Source of the DNA: Pisaster brevispinus
Lineage: Eukaryota > Echinodermata > Asteroidea > Forcipulatida > Asteriidae
Assembly: GCA_023634235.1 (NCBI GenBank)
Contig: JAMKCF010000011.1
Span: 3,800,001-3,864,000, forward strand
Direction of reading: 5' to 3'
Length of the DNA stretch: 64,000 nucleotides
Shown: in pieces, positions 46,619 through 57,800 of the stretch
Layout of the letters: every line of letters starts with the position of its first letter
Numbering within the stretch: the stretch's first letter is position 1
Position numbers and translations under genes: made by a program
The notes under the pieces: generated by a model
The model's database searches: none
The model's input: only the letters and a program-made list of their open reading frames with translations
Told to the model about the DNA's origin: nothing

Positions 46619-48435
46619 CAGTCATTTGACCAGTTCGGGATCATTGACCAGTTCGGGATCACTACAACTTTGCAACAACCCCATAATTAAGTTACTTCTC
46701 ACATTACCAATTTCTGTTGATACATGTGAAGAATAACATGCAATAAACCAACAAACCCAAAATAAGGTTCCAAACTTCATCAACAAATAAATTATGGCCA
46801 TTTTCTTGAAGTTTGTCTGCGATTTTGATCATTATTAAAAAAAAATGTTGGTTGAAAAACGCTGTTAAAACTTCTCACCTTTAAAATGTGAACGCCAGGG
46901 CGAATAAAATTTATGTTAAATGCTTAGAATGTGTTTAAAATATTTCAGGTAAATACTGAGCAGTCGTCTTGATTTTTTGAGGAGACGAAATTACCGAAAT
47001 CGTCTTTTGGGGGGCATCGTACCCTACTCCTAGAACTATTCGGTTCGTTCCGCTATCGTCTCCCCGACCCTCATAGGTCATCATGTACAAAATCCTATTC
47101 GAAACTTGTTCCCCTTCACGTTTATGCACCTGGACTTCTCTTTTGAAAACGAGCTAGCCAAAATTAGGCTCTATGTGTTCATTGTTTTCACAGTGAGCTC
47201 GGGGTGGGTCCAGAAAATCCACTCCGCAAAAAAAAGGTGCAAAAAATGATAAATTCCCATCGTTTATTCAGAATCGTCGCCTTCCGATAACAAAAATGGC
47301 CGCCGTCGCTTGTATCACTGGTATGCTGCGTGCAACGCTGGTCCACGACATGCCTTAAGACGGTATTCAATAGTATTCTGTGCGCAACACTGGTCCACAA
47401 TAATCAATGGCTTATCTTTTATATGTAAACCGTTGCAACGCGTTGGTTATTGTGAACCAGCGTTGCGCGCAGCATACCATTGATACAAGCGACGGCGGCC
47501 ATTTTTGTTATCGGAAGGCGACGATTCCGAATAACGATGGGAATTTATCATTTTTTGCACCTTTTTTTTGCGGAGTGGATTTTCTGGACCCACCCCGAGC
47601 TCACTGTGAAAACAATAAATACATAGAGCCTAATTTTGGCGAGCTCCGTTATCAAAAGAGAAGTCCAGGTGCATAAACGTGAAGGGGAACAAGTTTCGAA
47701 TAGGATTTTGTACATGATGACCTATGAGGGTCGGGGAGACGATAGCGGAACGAACCGAATAGTTCTAGGAGTAATCGTACCCTTGACCAGTTCGGGATCA
47801 CTCACTACTCAGCATCTCTCATTGCGTCAAATGGTGCCGCACTCAGTGAGGTAAAATCTTACTGCTGCAGTCGAAAGTTTATTTGTTGCTTTTAAGATAC
47901 ATTTCTTCAACAAATTCTTGTAGGAATATTGTTTTTTTTGTGAGAAAATGAAACTTGGAGGAGGAAATTGCGACTGTAAGAATAGATATTTGGGTCATTG
48001 TTGCTTTTAGGCGTGCTTCACCTTTTCATTTGCCTTTGCTGAACATTGTTTTGTGTTTTTGTTGCTGGATTTTTGCGCTGCTGTTGAATACACTTGCATG
48101 AAATTCTCTGGAGAAAGGAAGTCCATGTCCATGCCAACACACTTGTGAAGTTTGTGTCCTTGAGAGACAGTTTTATGAATGGGAGTATTGGTTTGCAATA
48201 GAGGGCAAGCTACTGATTCAGAATAGAATCAACTGATCCTGAACTGGTCAAACAGGTGACAATACTTTTCTCAAAGCCTCTTCAAAAGTACTAATCTTTT
48301 TTTGTCAGTGGATACTTGGTGAGTTTTATAACATGTTTAGGTAAACTGATAAACTTTTTTGTTTAAAATGGCAAAGAGATTGCAACCAAAAACAATGTGA
48401 ATTCAAAAAGTGATCCCGAACTGGTCAAATGACTG
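46619..48435. mobile_element. TIR element with TA flanks, copy 1 (interrupted)
   Basis: The ends CAGTCATTTGACCAGTTC... and ...GAACTGGTCAAATGACTG are inverted repeats of at least 25 bp flanked by TA on both sides (46617-46618 and 48436-48437), as in Tc1/mariner/pogo-type elements. The core motif TTGACCAGTTCGGGATCA is iterated: twice in direct tandem at the left end, again at 47783, and inverted near 48232 and at the right end. A 749-bp element is inserted at 47025-47773; without it the element is about 1,059 bp, matching the 1,056-bp copy at 60083-61138. A 63-aa antisense ORF at 48007-48198 is disrupted by a 4-bp difference in the other copy, so no transposase is supported. Confidence 0.85.
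47025..47773. mobile_element. Mutator-like foldback element with 9-bp target duplication
   Basis: Two arms of about 320 bp are near-perfect inverted copies, starting TACTCCTAGAACTATTCGG and ending with its complement, around a spacer of about 100 bp. The flanks are ATCGTACCC on both sides (47016-47024 and 47774-47782). The related copy at 60482-60490 carries a single ATCGTACCC, so this is a filled site with a 9-bp duplication. Long terminal inverted repeats with 9-bp duplications are the Mutator (MULE) hallmark. There is no transposase; short ORFs in the arms are antisense mirror images. Confidence 0.85.
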
Positions 48436-49142
48436 TATTTATGAATGAGGTTCTTTCCGCTACGTCATACGTCACACGTGGATGGTGGAGACGATAGCGA
48501 AACAAACCTCTTAACTTATTAAGTCTTAGTCTTTAACCTTTTTAAAATAAATCTCACCATGGCATTACTCTAGTTCCTTAATCCTAGGACTCTAGCTAGC
48601 TAGCCCATTCAATAGAAAAACTAAACCGATGTTTAAAAAATTTGAACTTTCACTTCAGTTAGTTATTTATCTTGATCCACCCAGTGACCCAGTCACCCAC
48701 CCACAATTTCAGGGGAAAAGTTGTACATTGATTAAGTTGAATGGCTCCTATTGATACAAACATTGAAAGGATACTAAGTTTGAACAAAGGAATTTGTTCA
48801 AGTTTTTTTTAAGTGTGTGGTGCCTGGTGGTTGTGGTTTGCCTGTTGAAGATGTACACAACAATATGCAAAATATGCAAGTGCTCATAAGTTCAACTGCA
48901 TCTTTCGCTGCAAAAAGAAATTAGATTCCAATCGATGTAATATAAATAACATAAATTATGTAAATGGGGGGTAGTAATTGTTTGTATCTACACAATCTGC
49001 GTACTACTTTACATCTGGAAACTTAAACAAATCTGGACTCAGAATCAGATGCACTCTTTTAATTTCAAATCTTGTTGATTGTCTTCTTGTTATCAGATAG
49101 CTTTTCCACCTAACTGTCATTGCTGATTGATCGACAGTGACT

Positions 49143-52100
49143 ATGATGTTGGCAAGGCTGTGTCGGCTTGCTGGCTCCGAGTCATGCACAACCATCCTAA
49201 GGAGAAATCATCATTTGAAATCAGGAAAATACAGATGGAAGTCTACTTCCCATGGGGTAAAGGATAAAACACCTCTAAGTGCATCCCGTCTAGTTCGTCT
49301 CAATCCAATCTTAACGTCATGCAGACAAATATCTTTTGCAGCTTCCCTATCGCATGGCGTTAATGATATTAACAGAAAACCGGCCAAACGCCATCGACAA
49401 CAAATAAATGTATCCAGCATCCTTGAAAGTGTCTTTGAGACAAAGTTTAAGACTGACCGAGAGAATAGTGAAAGCAAAGATGTCCATAGGTACCCTACCT
49501 CAACCCCAAGAAGAAAGTTCCTTTCTGACTCGGTTGAGTATAGGTCATCAAGTCTTGAGATCTTTAAACTTCAAGAGCAGAGATGTGACGATGAGGATCT
49601 TGAGAGGATAAAAGAATTTGTTGAAGATACTTCGAGAAAAATCTCATCTTATTCATCATCTGAATTAATGGACATTCTCAGCAGTTTAAGTCGTGCCTCA
49701 ACAAGCAAGATTTCCTCAGATTTCTTCAGTGTGGCTCTATTAGATTTATCCAGCTATGCATGCGGGCAATTGAGTGATTGTACTCAAGAAGAATTTGTCA
49801 ATATCTTAGTTGCTTTGTATAAAATGCATGCAGAACTGTCTCAACAAGAGATAACAACCATTGAACGAGAGTGCAATAAGAGGCTCAAATCGTGGGACGT
49901 TAACACAACGCTTTTTGTCTCTGATTGGTGGATCATCACACGACGAAAGCCAATGACGTTCCACAAAGAAGCACTGAACGCTCTGAGCACCAAAGTAGAG
50001 CATCTGACATTACAGAACATCATTCAGGTTTTCTATTTGATCGGTGAATGGCAATACGTCCCCTCTGAGGAATTCTTTCAGAAACTGGCTGATTTTGTGG
50101 AGCGGCATGTAGACAGTTTATCCTGGAACGAGATTGGGGTTATCTGTAATGCCTTCTTGAAGTCTAGATCCCGTATTCAATCCAGATCACTCCAGCAAGC
50201 CATCAGCCCCAGAGTCTCAAAGGATCTCCACAACAATGCCCTGGACCACTACAATCTCATCTCTACCATTCGCTTCTTCTCCCGTTCCTACTTCCACGAC
50301 TGGAACCTCTTTGAAGATATTGCTCGTAGCGTAACTCCTCGCATCCAAGACATGGCATTCCTTGCTCCACCCCACATAGCAGCGGCTTTTGCCAAAGTGC
50401 GTCATTTCAACCAACCCCTCATGGATGCCATTGCAGACCAGGCTTTCCAAACAGCAGACTACATCCGCTTCAAAGACATCTGGTTGCTACTCTGGGCATT
50501 TTGCCGGCTGAATTATCAACCCGAGAATTCCAAGCAGTTCTTTCAGGGTCTCATTTATCAGATGCTGGGCAAACCAGAGCAAGTGGCTCAACCGTTTCTA
50601 TTCTTAAAGAGTCTCGTATCATTGACATTTATTGAGCAATATCCGACCACTCTGATCGACCAAGCCTTCAGCCCTGAGTGTCTTCATAATTGCAAAGGTA
50701 ATTTTTTACTCCAAATGGAAACGGCAACAGTCACCCTCTTGAATCTTGAAGTCTTGAGTGAAGATACAGATGAGAAAGTTATTTTTATTTGAGAGATGTT
50801 TGAAACAAAATTCAAGTGATGGACAACATGTAAGCAGTAATTCACATACCATCAGAGTTTGCAGATTTTCAATTGATCCTGTTTCACAGTTTTATTGAAT
50901 AATCAATCAATCAAATTCTGCACGACAGGTGTATCATTTATTGTTATAATTATAATTCTTATAATATATAATTCTTTGTTTTTTTGCAGAAAAATGCCCC
51001 CAAGAAGTGCACAAGCTTCTGTATGTGTTGGATTGTTCAGTTGCAATTGAGCGCCCAGAGTACAGTGGAAATCGCCTTCCTCAGGTAAAAAGCATGTACA
51101 AAATAACTAATAATAAAAGACAGGTGTAGTGTAAATTTTGCTTTAAAACTTTTTTTCTCAAGCAACTTGTTTTAGGGTCAGAAAATAATCTTAACTAGTC
51201 AAAAAATAACTGGTGGAAAGACTTTACTAGGTTAAAAACAACCCCTGACTTGACCCAACTTTCAAGTTGTCTTGATTTTATTTTGTTCTAAAATGACAAT
51301 TTACATTTATATGTGAAAGTGACCCATGTTTTACTTAAGAAATAATGGTTAGTGAACTGAAATTGCTTTGATTTCTCAACGATTTTCTGGCAACTCGGGT
51401 AAAGGTTTTTTGGTTTTGGTTTTGTTTTACCCTCAGGAATTTATCGATAGATTCTGGCAGAGCCCACATGGCTCTACCAAGGAGGTTTACAAGAAGATAG
51501 CAGGTCTAGCGGGTGTGATGGAAGGAATACAAGGTATTCTGGGAGGACCAGAGTATCTTAAAGCCCATCCAATATTGCCTCATATTAGGACACCTCTTGG
51601 TAAGTTGAATGGAACATTCCATTTCATAATGTTCACTTTACAAATGATATTGACAGTTTGTTCTTTTGTTGAGCTGGTTGGTCGCTTAGTATTTGAAGTT
51701 ATCTGGAGCTGTTTTCCCCAACTTTTAGCCACTTTCAACCTTTGAAAGTTACCTTTTGTCATTTATGTTATTTTTGGCTCCTACAAAGTATTTGTAGTAT
51801 TTGTGGAAATAGTAGTATTTGCAAATAATTTTCAAGTAGGCTGTGTGCATGCGAGAGGACACTTTTGGCATTGTTCATTTCTAAATTATTTTGCATTTCC
51901 GCAGATATTGAGGTGAATCTAGATAGCTCTTCTAAACCAATGCGAATGGATTCAACGTCATCAGGAATTTCTAGTCTAAACACTAAAACTGAGATGCCGA
52001 AAGACAACATTCAGAGGTAAGCTGTTTAAACTTACCCAAACCATTCAATTTGAATTCCTCAGTCTAAAGAGACAGTCGATTTGTCACATGGTTTAGGGCA

Positions 52101-53072
52101 AGCTTTTGCGTAGCAGCCTCTAAATGGGCAAAGCCTGGTACCGATGTGCCATACACATTCATTCAAAATTGTGTATGGGGTGTTCACCGTCTCTTATGTA
52201 CCTATGCAAAAGCTGGCCCCAAATCATGTTGCATAAAAACTGTCTCTATAGTCTGAGGAATTCAAATTTAAGCGTTAAATTGTAACTAAACAAGTCATTG
52301 TACCAGACGTTATTCAAACCTAACTAGCATTGGCTTATTGCAATAGTTGACCACTCACTGACATAGTATTGAAGCACTGCTGTGCAACAAGGCAAATCAA
52401 ACACAAATGCTCAAACCAATTTACCATTCGTTGGATGCACACATTAATTACATTCTTGGGATTGGTTCCGTGTTTATTCCTAGGTTGGCAGTTCTCTTTT
52501 CACCCAAAGCTCATTATCGTCTTCGGTCAAGAGATCTACTCGGTGTTCATGTTATGAAGAGACGACAGCTAAGGAAAATAGGCTACAGAATTGTGGAGGT
52601 GAGTTGGGGTAGTTTGTCCTCACATTCTTGAGTCTCCTCCAACCTTTCTCAATCTATCAACTTCAATCAGATCAGTTATCATGTCGTCAAAACATGCCTG
52701 AAAGCATGGAATGTAACAGTGGAATGTTTACACTAGTAAAAAGAAATCAAGCTGAACTCAACATTAAGTATTGCTTAATATACTGGTTTCCCTTCAGCTG
52801 TTGCTATTTCCCACTGTCTTATGTTCAGTGCTCTCGAATTCTCGATGCAACAAGAACAAGTTGATTGATTTTTGTAATTTAGTTGAATTTTATTGAGGTT
52901 ACCTTTCCTGCAAATTACAAAATAATTGGGTTTTTTTTACAGAAAAAAAAAGCTAGTTTCCTATCCTATTGTTCTTTGGTGTTGACAGATACCATTCTAC
53001 GAGTGGATTCCATTAATGAAGGCCTCCGAAGTAGAACGACAGGACTACCTACAAAATCAAATCTTCATCTGA
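49143..53072 (+). CDS. FASTK-family protein with C-terminal RAP domain
   Basis: Six coding exons join in phase: 49143-50697, 50990-51084, 51437-51599, 51905-52016, 52484-52598 and 52989-53072, giving 707 aa. The N-terminus MMLARLCRLAGSESCTTILRR is basic with almost no acidic residues, as in mitochondrial targeting peptides. The long first coding exon holds the helical FAST_1-type repeats (for example LTLQNIIQVFYLIGEW). Exons 2-4 carry a FAST_2-type segment (HKLLYVLDCSVAIERPEY). Exons 5-6 encode the RAP domain, about residues 640-700: SPKAHYRLRSRDLLGVH, KRRQLRKIGYRIVE, IPFYEW. FASTK proteins bind and process mitochondrial RNA. Length fits FASTKD2 (about 710 aa), but I cannot assign the paralogue by eye. 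The open frame begins at GTG 49137; the first ATG is 49143. Confidence 0.88.
52048..52267. mobile_element. hairpin MITE in a FASTK-gene intron
   Basis: Terminal inverted repeats: aatttgaattcctcag, tctaaagagacagt on the left and actgtctctatag, tctgaggaattcaaatt on the right. It spans about 220 bp in the intron between coding exons 4 and 5. No coding capacity. Confidence 0.7.
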
Positions 53073-54832
53073 TGCCAGAGATGAGCAAAACAAACTCATT
53101 TCCTAGTGATCTCTTGCAACAAGGCCACACACTGCTACCGTCTTCCCCCAGTCTGCCATTGTGGAAGTAAAAGTTGCACGTAAAGATATGGCTAGCCTGT
53201 TAATGTACGAGTATCGCCCAAAATGCACACTGCACAAAACTTACTCCCAAAATGGCGCAACCAAGATTTATTGTGTGATGAGTTCAGGTGAATTTGGACA
53301 AAATTAAGCAAAAACTTAAGCGGCGCATTTCAGAAGCAATGTTGATTACCAATGCGAATTACATGGTAAGTTTGGCTGAAATCTGTTTCTGCTAAGCTAG
53401 ATTTGTCTAACGTCAGACTCTATGCTCAGCAGATTTCTGTGTCTACTAAATTCATAAGAATTGGCAGGGATTGGGCACTACACATTTTTTTCAATCGCTC
53501 AATTTTATTCAAAACTTACAAGAACTTAATAATGAAAATGCGTACAAAACGTAATAAACATGGACAGAGAGCCAATGCCTGGATGGATTGTTGAATGCAA
53601 TTAAATGCAGTCATCTAAATCAATATCTTAAAACAAATTTAATAATTGTTATTAACAATTTTACAAGTTAATAAACGATGAATACACACAGATATGGAGA
53701 TATTACTTCAGATCTGGATTGGGTTGTAGGATTACCAAGGCACCTATTTGGTAATTAAATAACGTTTGACTCAACTCACCTCTTCAATCAGCACAATAAA
53801 TATATATAAATACCACAAAGTCAAGTGTTTGAGTAGATTTAAATAACTGTAACTAGTCAAATATGGACGGAAATAGTGAGGGACGGAAGTTGAAAAACTA
53901 CTGCTCCAACAATTTGTTTTTAACAGAGGTAAAATTCACTGGTGTTTTACTATTATATATACACATTTGACAATACTCACTCCCATATATTTATTTAGTG
54001 CTGGGTAGAGTATGACAGTTTTTATTTACAATTGATAATATGATTGGTCATAATAGTTACTTAAATCTGTTTATCTTAACAAATTCAGTGTTTAATTTGT
54101 TTCCTTTGTCAAGTTCAACTGCAAGAAGTGTTTTCTCTGAGGTACTGAAATAAACACTCACTGTTGTGACATAAATTCATCAATTTAGATTTATTTAAAC
54201 AAAACCAGAAACAGACATCTATTGTGAACTGTCTTTTTGTTCTTAAAATCTGGGCGGGATTTCATAGAGCTGCTTAAGAAGCAAAGATTGCTCAACAACT
54301 TTCTGCTAAGCAAAAATAAGCAGGATCCCAGTCACAGATGGTACATGTGAAATGGTATATTGGCTGGTAACCTAATTAGTTTTGTTGTGCTTGCTGCTTT
54401 TTGTGTTTAAGCAGCTCTTTGAAATTGGGCCCTGGAATTCAACAGATTTTAAGCATGAAGTCTTGAAGGGCGAATCATAGTGAAACAATGGAGACACATA
54501 GCTTTGTACGAGTGGCATACAAGGTGGGCCAGCTGCCTTCTTTGAACACCCGAGAGAATGTGGCCAAGTCTTGAGACTTCATGCATAAAGTCTGTTATAT
54601 GATGGGGCAAGGCATATTGGGAAGAGATAATAGTTTGAAAATTTAGACTTTGTGTTTTGTGCTCTTAGGGCTGAATTTGTAGATCTATACAAGGTATGGT
54701 TTTACGGGGTTACTGTGTGTTGTGATTAAAGGATGAATATTCATGACCCAATACATCAATCCTATGACCATAGAACCAAACCAGTCATGATGTGTGCTAC
54801 GATTTACCAAAGTATTTTGCATTAGAGGCATC
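53073..54832. other. 3' region and intergenic space between FASTK-family gene and CFAP161
   Basis: The two genes converge here. The presumed 3' untranslated region of the FASTK-family gene has AATAAA at 53670-53675 and 53795-53800. A hairpin MITE lies at 54254-54432. No other gene was seen. Confidence 0.5.
54254..54432. mobile_element. AGCTGCTTAAGC hairpin MITE, copy 1
   Basis: gggatttcatagagctgcttaag on the left faces ttaagcagctctttgaaattgggc on the right, with inner words ctgctaagca, cagtcacagatggtacatgtg and tggctggtaacc. A close copy lies at 58860-59031. Fragments occur at 10290-10515, 13360-13432, 14370-14460 and 37255-37285. Confidence 0.7.
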
Positions 54833-57800
54833 TCATTGTTGGGTACCCAAAGGTAACATAGATGCAGGGCCTGTCGGCTCTGGTGGGTGACCAGTCTGGA
54901 CGATCCAGTGGTTGACGTCTTTCTCAGCGCGGTGCGAGTCCAAGTCTGTGTAGGCCACAATCTCATATTCACGGCCAAAAGGTGTCCTGCAGACAACAAC
55001 AAAAACACTTGATGAGCAAGGCAAATGCATTTTTAATCTTTATACAGACTTTGAAACATGATTAATAAATCACAAGGGAAACTGACTGGGAAAATTTTTA
55101 ATAATTTGGGGTTGAACACAGAAAACATTACCCATTCAGTTTCCTTCGTGATTTATTACTTGTTGAAATACGAAAAGTTGCATTCCCTTAAGGTGATCCC
55201 TCTGCTGCCGCTTCCCAACTTGGGTGTGATCCCTGGCTACACGGCAGTTACAGGTTGCAAGGTTTCTGACTGGCACCCCCGAACAAAGATATTGACAAAA
55301 TAGGGAGACTGCCAACATTGGGGTTAGATGGCTCAGTTGGTAGAGAGCTGGTACGTTAATCCTGAGGTCGCTGGTTCAAATCCTGCTCTCTAGTCAGTTG
55401 GTCTTTGTTCAACCCAACATTGTTTAAATCCTTACCAAGAAGACATTTTTGAAAGTTTCCTCATCCAAGTTTGTACTTTCAAAATGAACGATGGGAAACG
55501 ATTACATTTTATTTGCTGCAAAGAACCTAAAAAGTCTCCTGACTGCTAAATCTAAGAAGTTTTGAAATGTTGTATTTTAAAGAATTCATTAATTTGATAG
55601 GAAATAAAAAATTAACAGCTTGTTGGTAATTTTGTTTCAAGGTGAGATGAGTTATTTTGTAGTGTCAGTGCAATAACATCATATCTCGTTTTTGTATTAA
55701 CGCAAAAAAAAAAACCTCTGCAGCGCGGTGCGAGTCCAAGTCTGTGTAGGCCACAATCTCATATTCACGGCCAAAAGGTGTCCTGCAGACAACAACAAAA
55801 ACACTTGATGAGCAAGGCAAATGCATTTTTAATCTTTATACAGACTTTGAAACATGATTAATAAATCACAAGGGAAACTGACTGGGAAAATTTTTAATAA
55901 TTTGGGGTTGAACACAGAAAACATTACCCATTCAGTTTCCTTCGTGATTTATTACTTGTTGAAATACGAAAAGTTGCATTCCCTTAAGGTGATCCCTCTG
56001 CTGCCGCTTCCCAACTTGGGTGTGATCCCTGGCTACACGGCAGTTACAGGTTGCAAGGTTTCTGACTGGCACCCCCGAACAAAGATATTGACAAAATAGG
56101 GAGACTGCCAACATTGGGGTTAGATGGCTCAGTTGGTAGAGAGCTGGTACGTTAATCCTGAGGTCGCTGGTTCAAATCCTGCTCTCTAGTCAGTTGGTCT
56201 TTGTTCAACCCAACATTGTTTAAATCCTTACCAAGAAGACATTTTTGAAAGTTTCCTCATCCAAGTTTGTACTTTCAAAATGAACGATGGGAAACGATTA
56301 CATTTTATTTGCTGCAAAGAACCTAAAAAGTCTCCTGACTGCTAAATCTAAGAAGTTTTGAAATGTTGTATTTTAAAGAATTCATTAATTTGATAGGAAA
56401 TAAAAAATTAACAGCTTGTTGGTAATTTTGTTTCAAGGTGAGATGAGTTATTTTGTAGTGTCAGTGCAATAACATCATATCTCGTTTTTGTATTAACGCA
56501 AAAAAAAAAACCTCTGCAAATCTCGGTGCCTGTTGGTTACTTGCCAATTTATATTTTAAACGAGTTATGATATTGGACACTCGAACGTAGATGCCATTTT
56601 AGGAGATACATCGTTCTTGCACTGACAGGATGATTTGATAGTCAACTGGAGAGTGTGTACAGTATGAACATGTCATGATGTGTAACCCTTACAAATGTCA
56701 AAAAATAGTTCATGGCCTGAAGTTTCGACCCAGGCAGGGTCTTCCTTGAAAGCTAAGTGACCACACAACACACATAAACAAGTCTATGTTTGTAAACAAT
56801 TTTATTTGTTTATGTGTGTTTTCATTTAGCCTCCGAGAAAGATTCTGCTAGGGTCGAAACTTCAGGCCATTAACTTTTTTATGCATTTATTCCGACAGAC
56901 AATTCTATTTTCTCCTTACAAATGTCTTGACATACCTTACAGTAGCATCACTTATGACACACAAGTCTTGGTTGGTCTTGCAGTGGTTGAAGATGATTTT
57001 CTGGTTAGCCTACAGAGAGATGAAAGAAACTCATGTTAGACGTCTTACCCTTAGCTACCTCAAACGCTGCCAAATCTATCATCTGATTCTACAGTCAAAC
57101 CACTTAGCCATGCATAGCATTGGGCAAGGCATACAAGCTGTAGGCCTATGCTAAAATTTGGCTGCCATAACATGTAGGATTCAGACGGATTTATGAAGAC
57201 TTGGAGTTGTGGCTGACCCATAAATGCGTGGGCTAAATATGGAGTTATAAACATTAATATTTGAAATAAAAAGTTGCATCCCCTCAAGGTGATCCTTCTC
57301 CTGCCACTTCTCAGGTTGTATTGTAAACTTGGGTGTGATCCCTGGCTACACGGCAGTTACAGGTTGGCTTCTGACTGGCACCCCAAACAAAGATATTGAC
57401 AAAAAATGTTTCTTTTGTTGGTAGAGCACTGGCACGTTAATCCGGAGGTGCAAGTTTCAAATCCTATAACAGTCAATTCTTCTTTTGTTCCAACCAAAAT
57501 AATTGGATAAAATATGGTTGAGCTCAATGAATTTTTGTTTCTTTGCAACTTAAAGGATGTGGGAACTTTTAGATATTGGTACTTGACTTAAAACTTTGAG
57601 GAATTTGCATTATTGGGTTTGCGTGAGGTGTGGTGTTCATATGGCTGAAGGATAAAAGAAAACTGAAGGAAGTTGATTGAAAGTTATGAATTTCAAAGCG
57701 AGGGGGGGGGAGGAAAGTACTTACAGGTACAGGAAGTCCTTCTGTTTCCATTCTAAGCTGAGGGTCAAAGTGAAGGATTCTCCATTGAATCAAATACGTA

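Larger units (their letters stand above)
46230..49142. other. presumed 5' intron of the FASTK-family gene
   Basis: About 2.9 kb, of which 1.8 kb is the nested transposon pair (46619-48435). The region 46370-46560 has tca/atcac-rich simple sequence and short inverted words (ctctgctg, cagcagag). No host exon was recognised. Confidence 0.4.

Noticed and set aside
47188..47854. Mirror-image ORFs of 70-89 codons
   Set aside because: They arise from the two arms of the foldback element, which are inverted copies of each other.
48007..48198. 63-codon ORF inside the TIR element, possible transposase fragment
   Set aside because: The other copy has a 4-bp difference that breaks the frame, and no DDE motif is visible.
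55058..56114. Two identical 81-codon ORFs and two identical 60-codon antisense ORFs
   Set aside because: They are SINE-B sequence doubled by the 796-bp tandem duplication.
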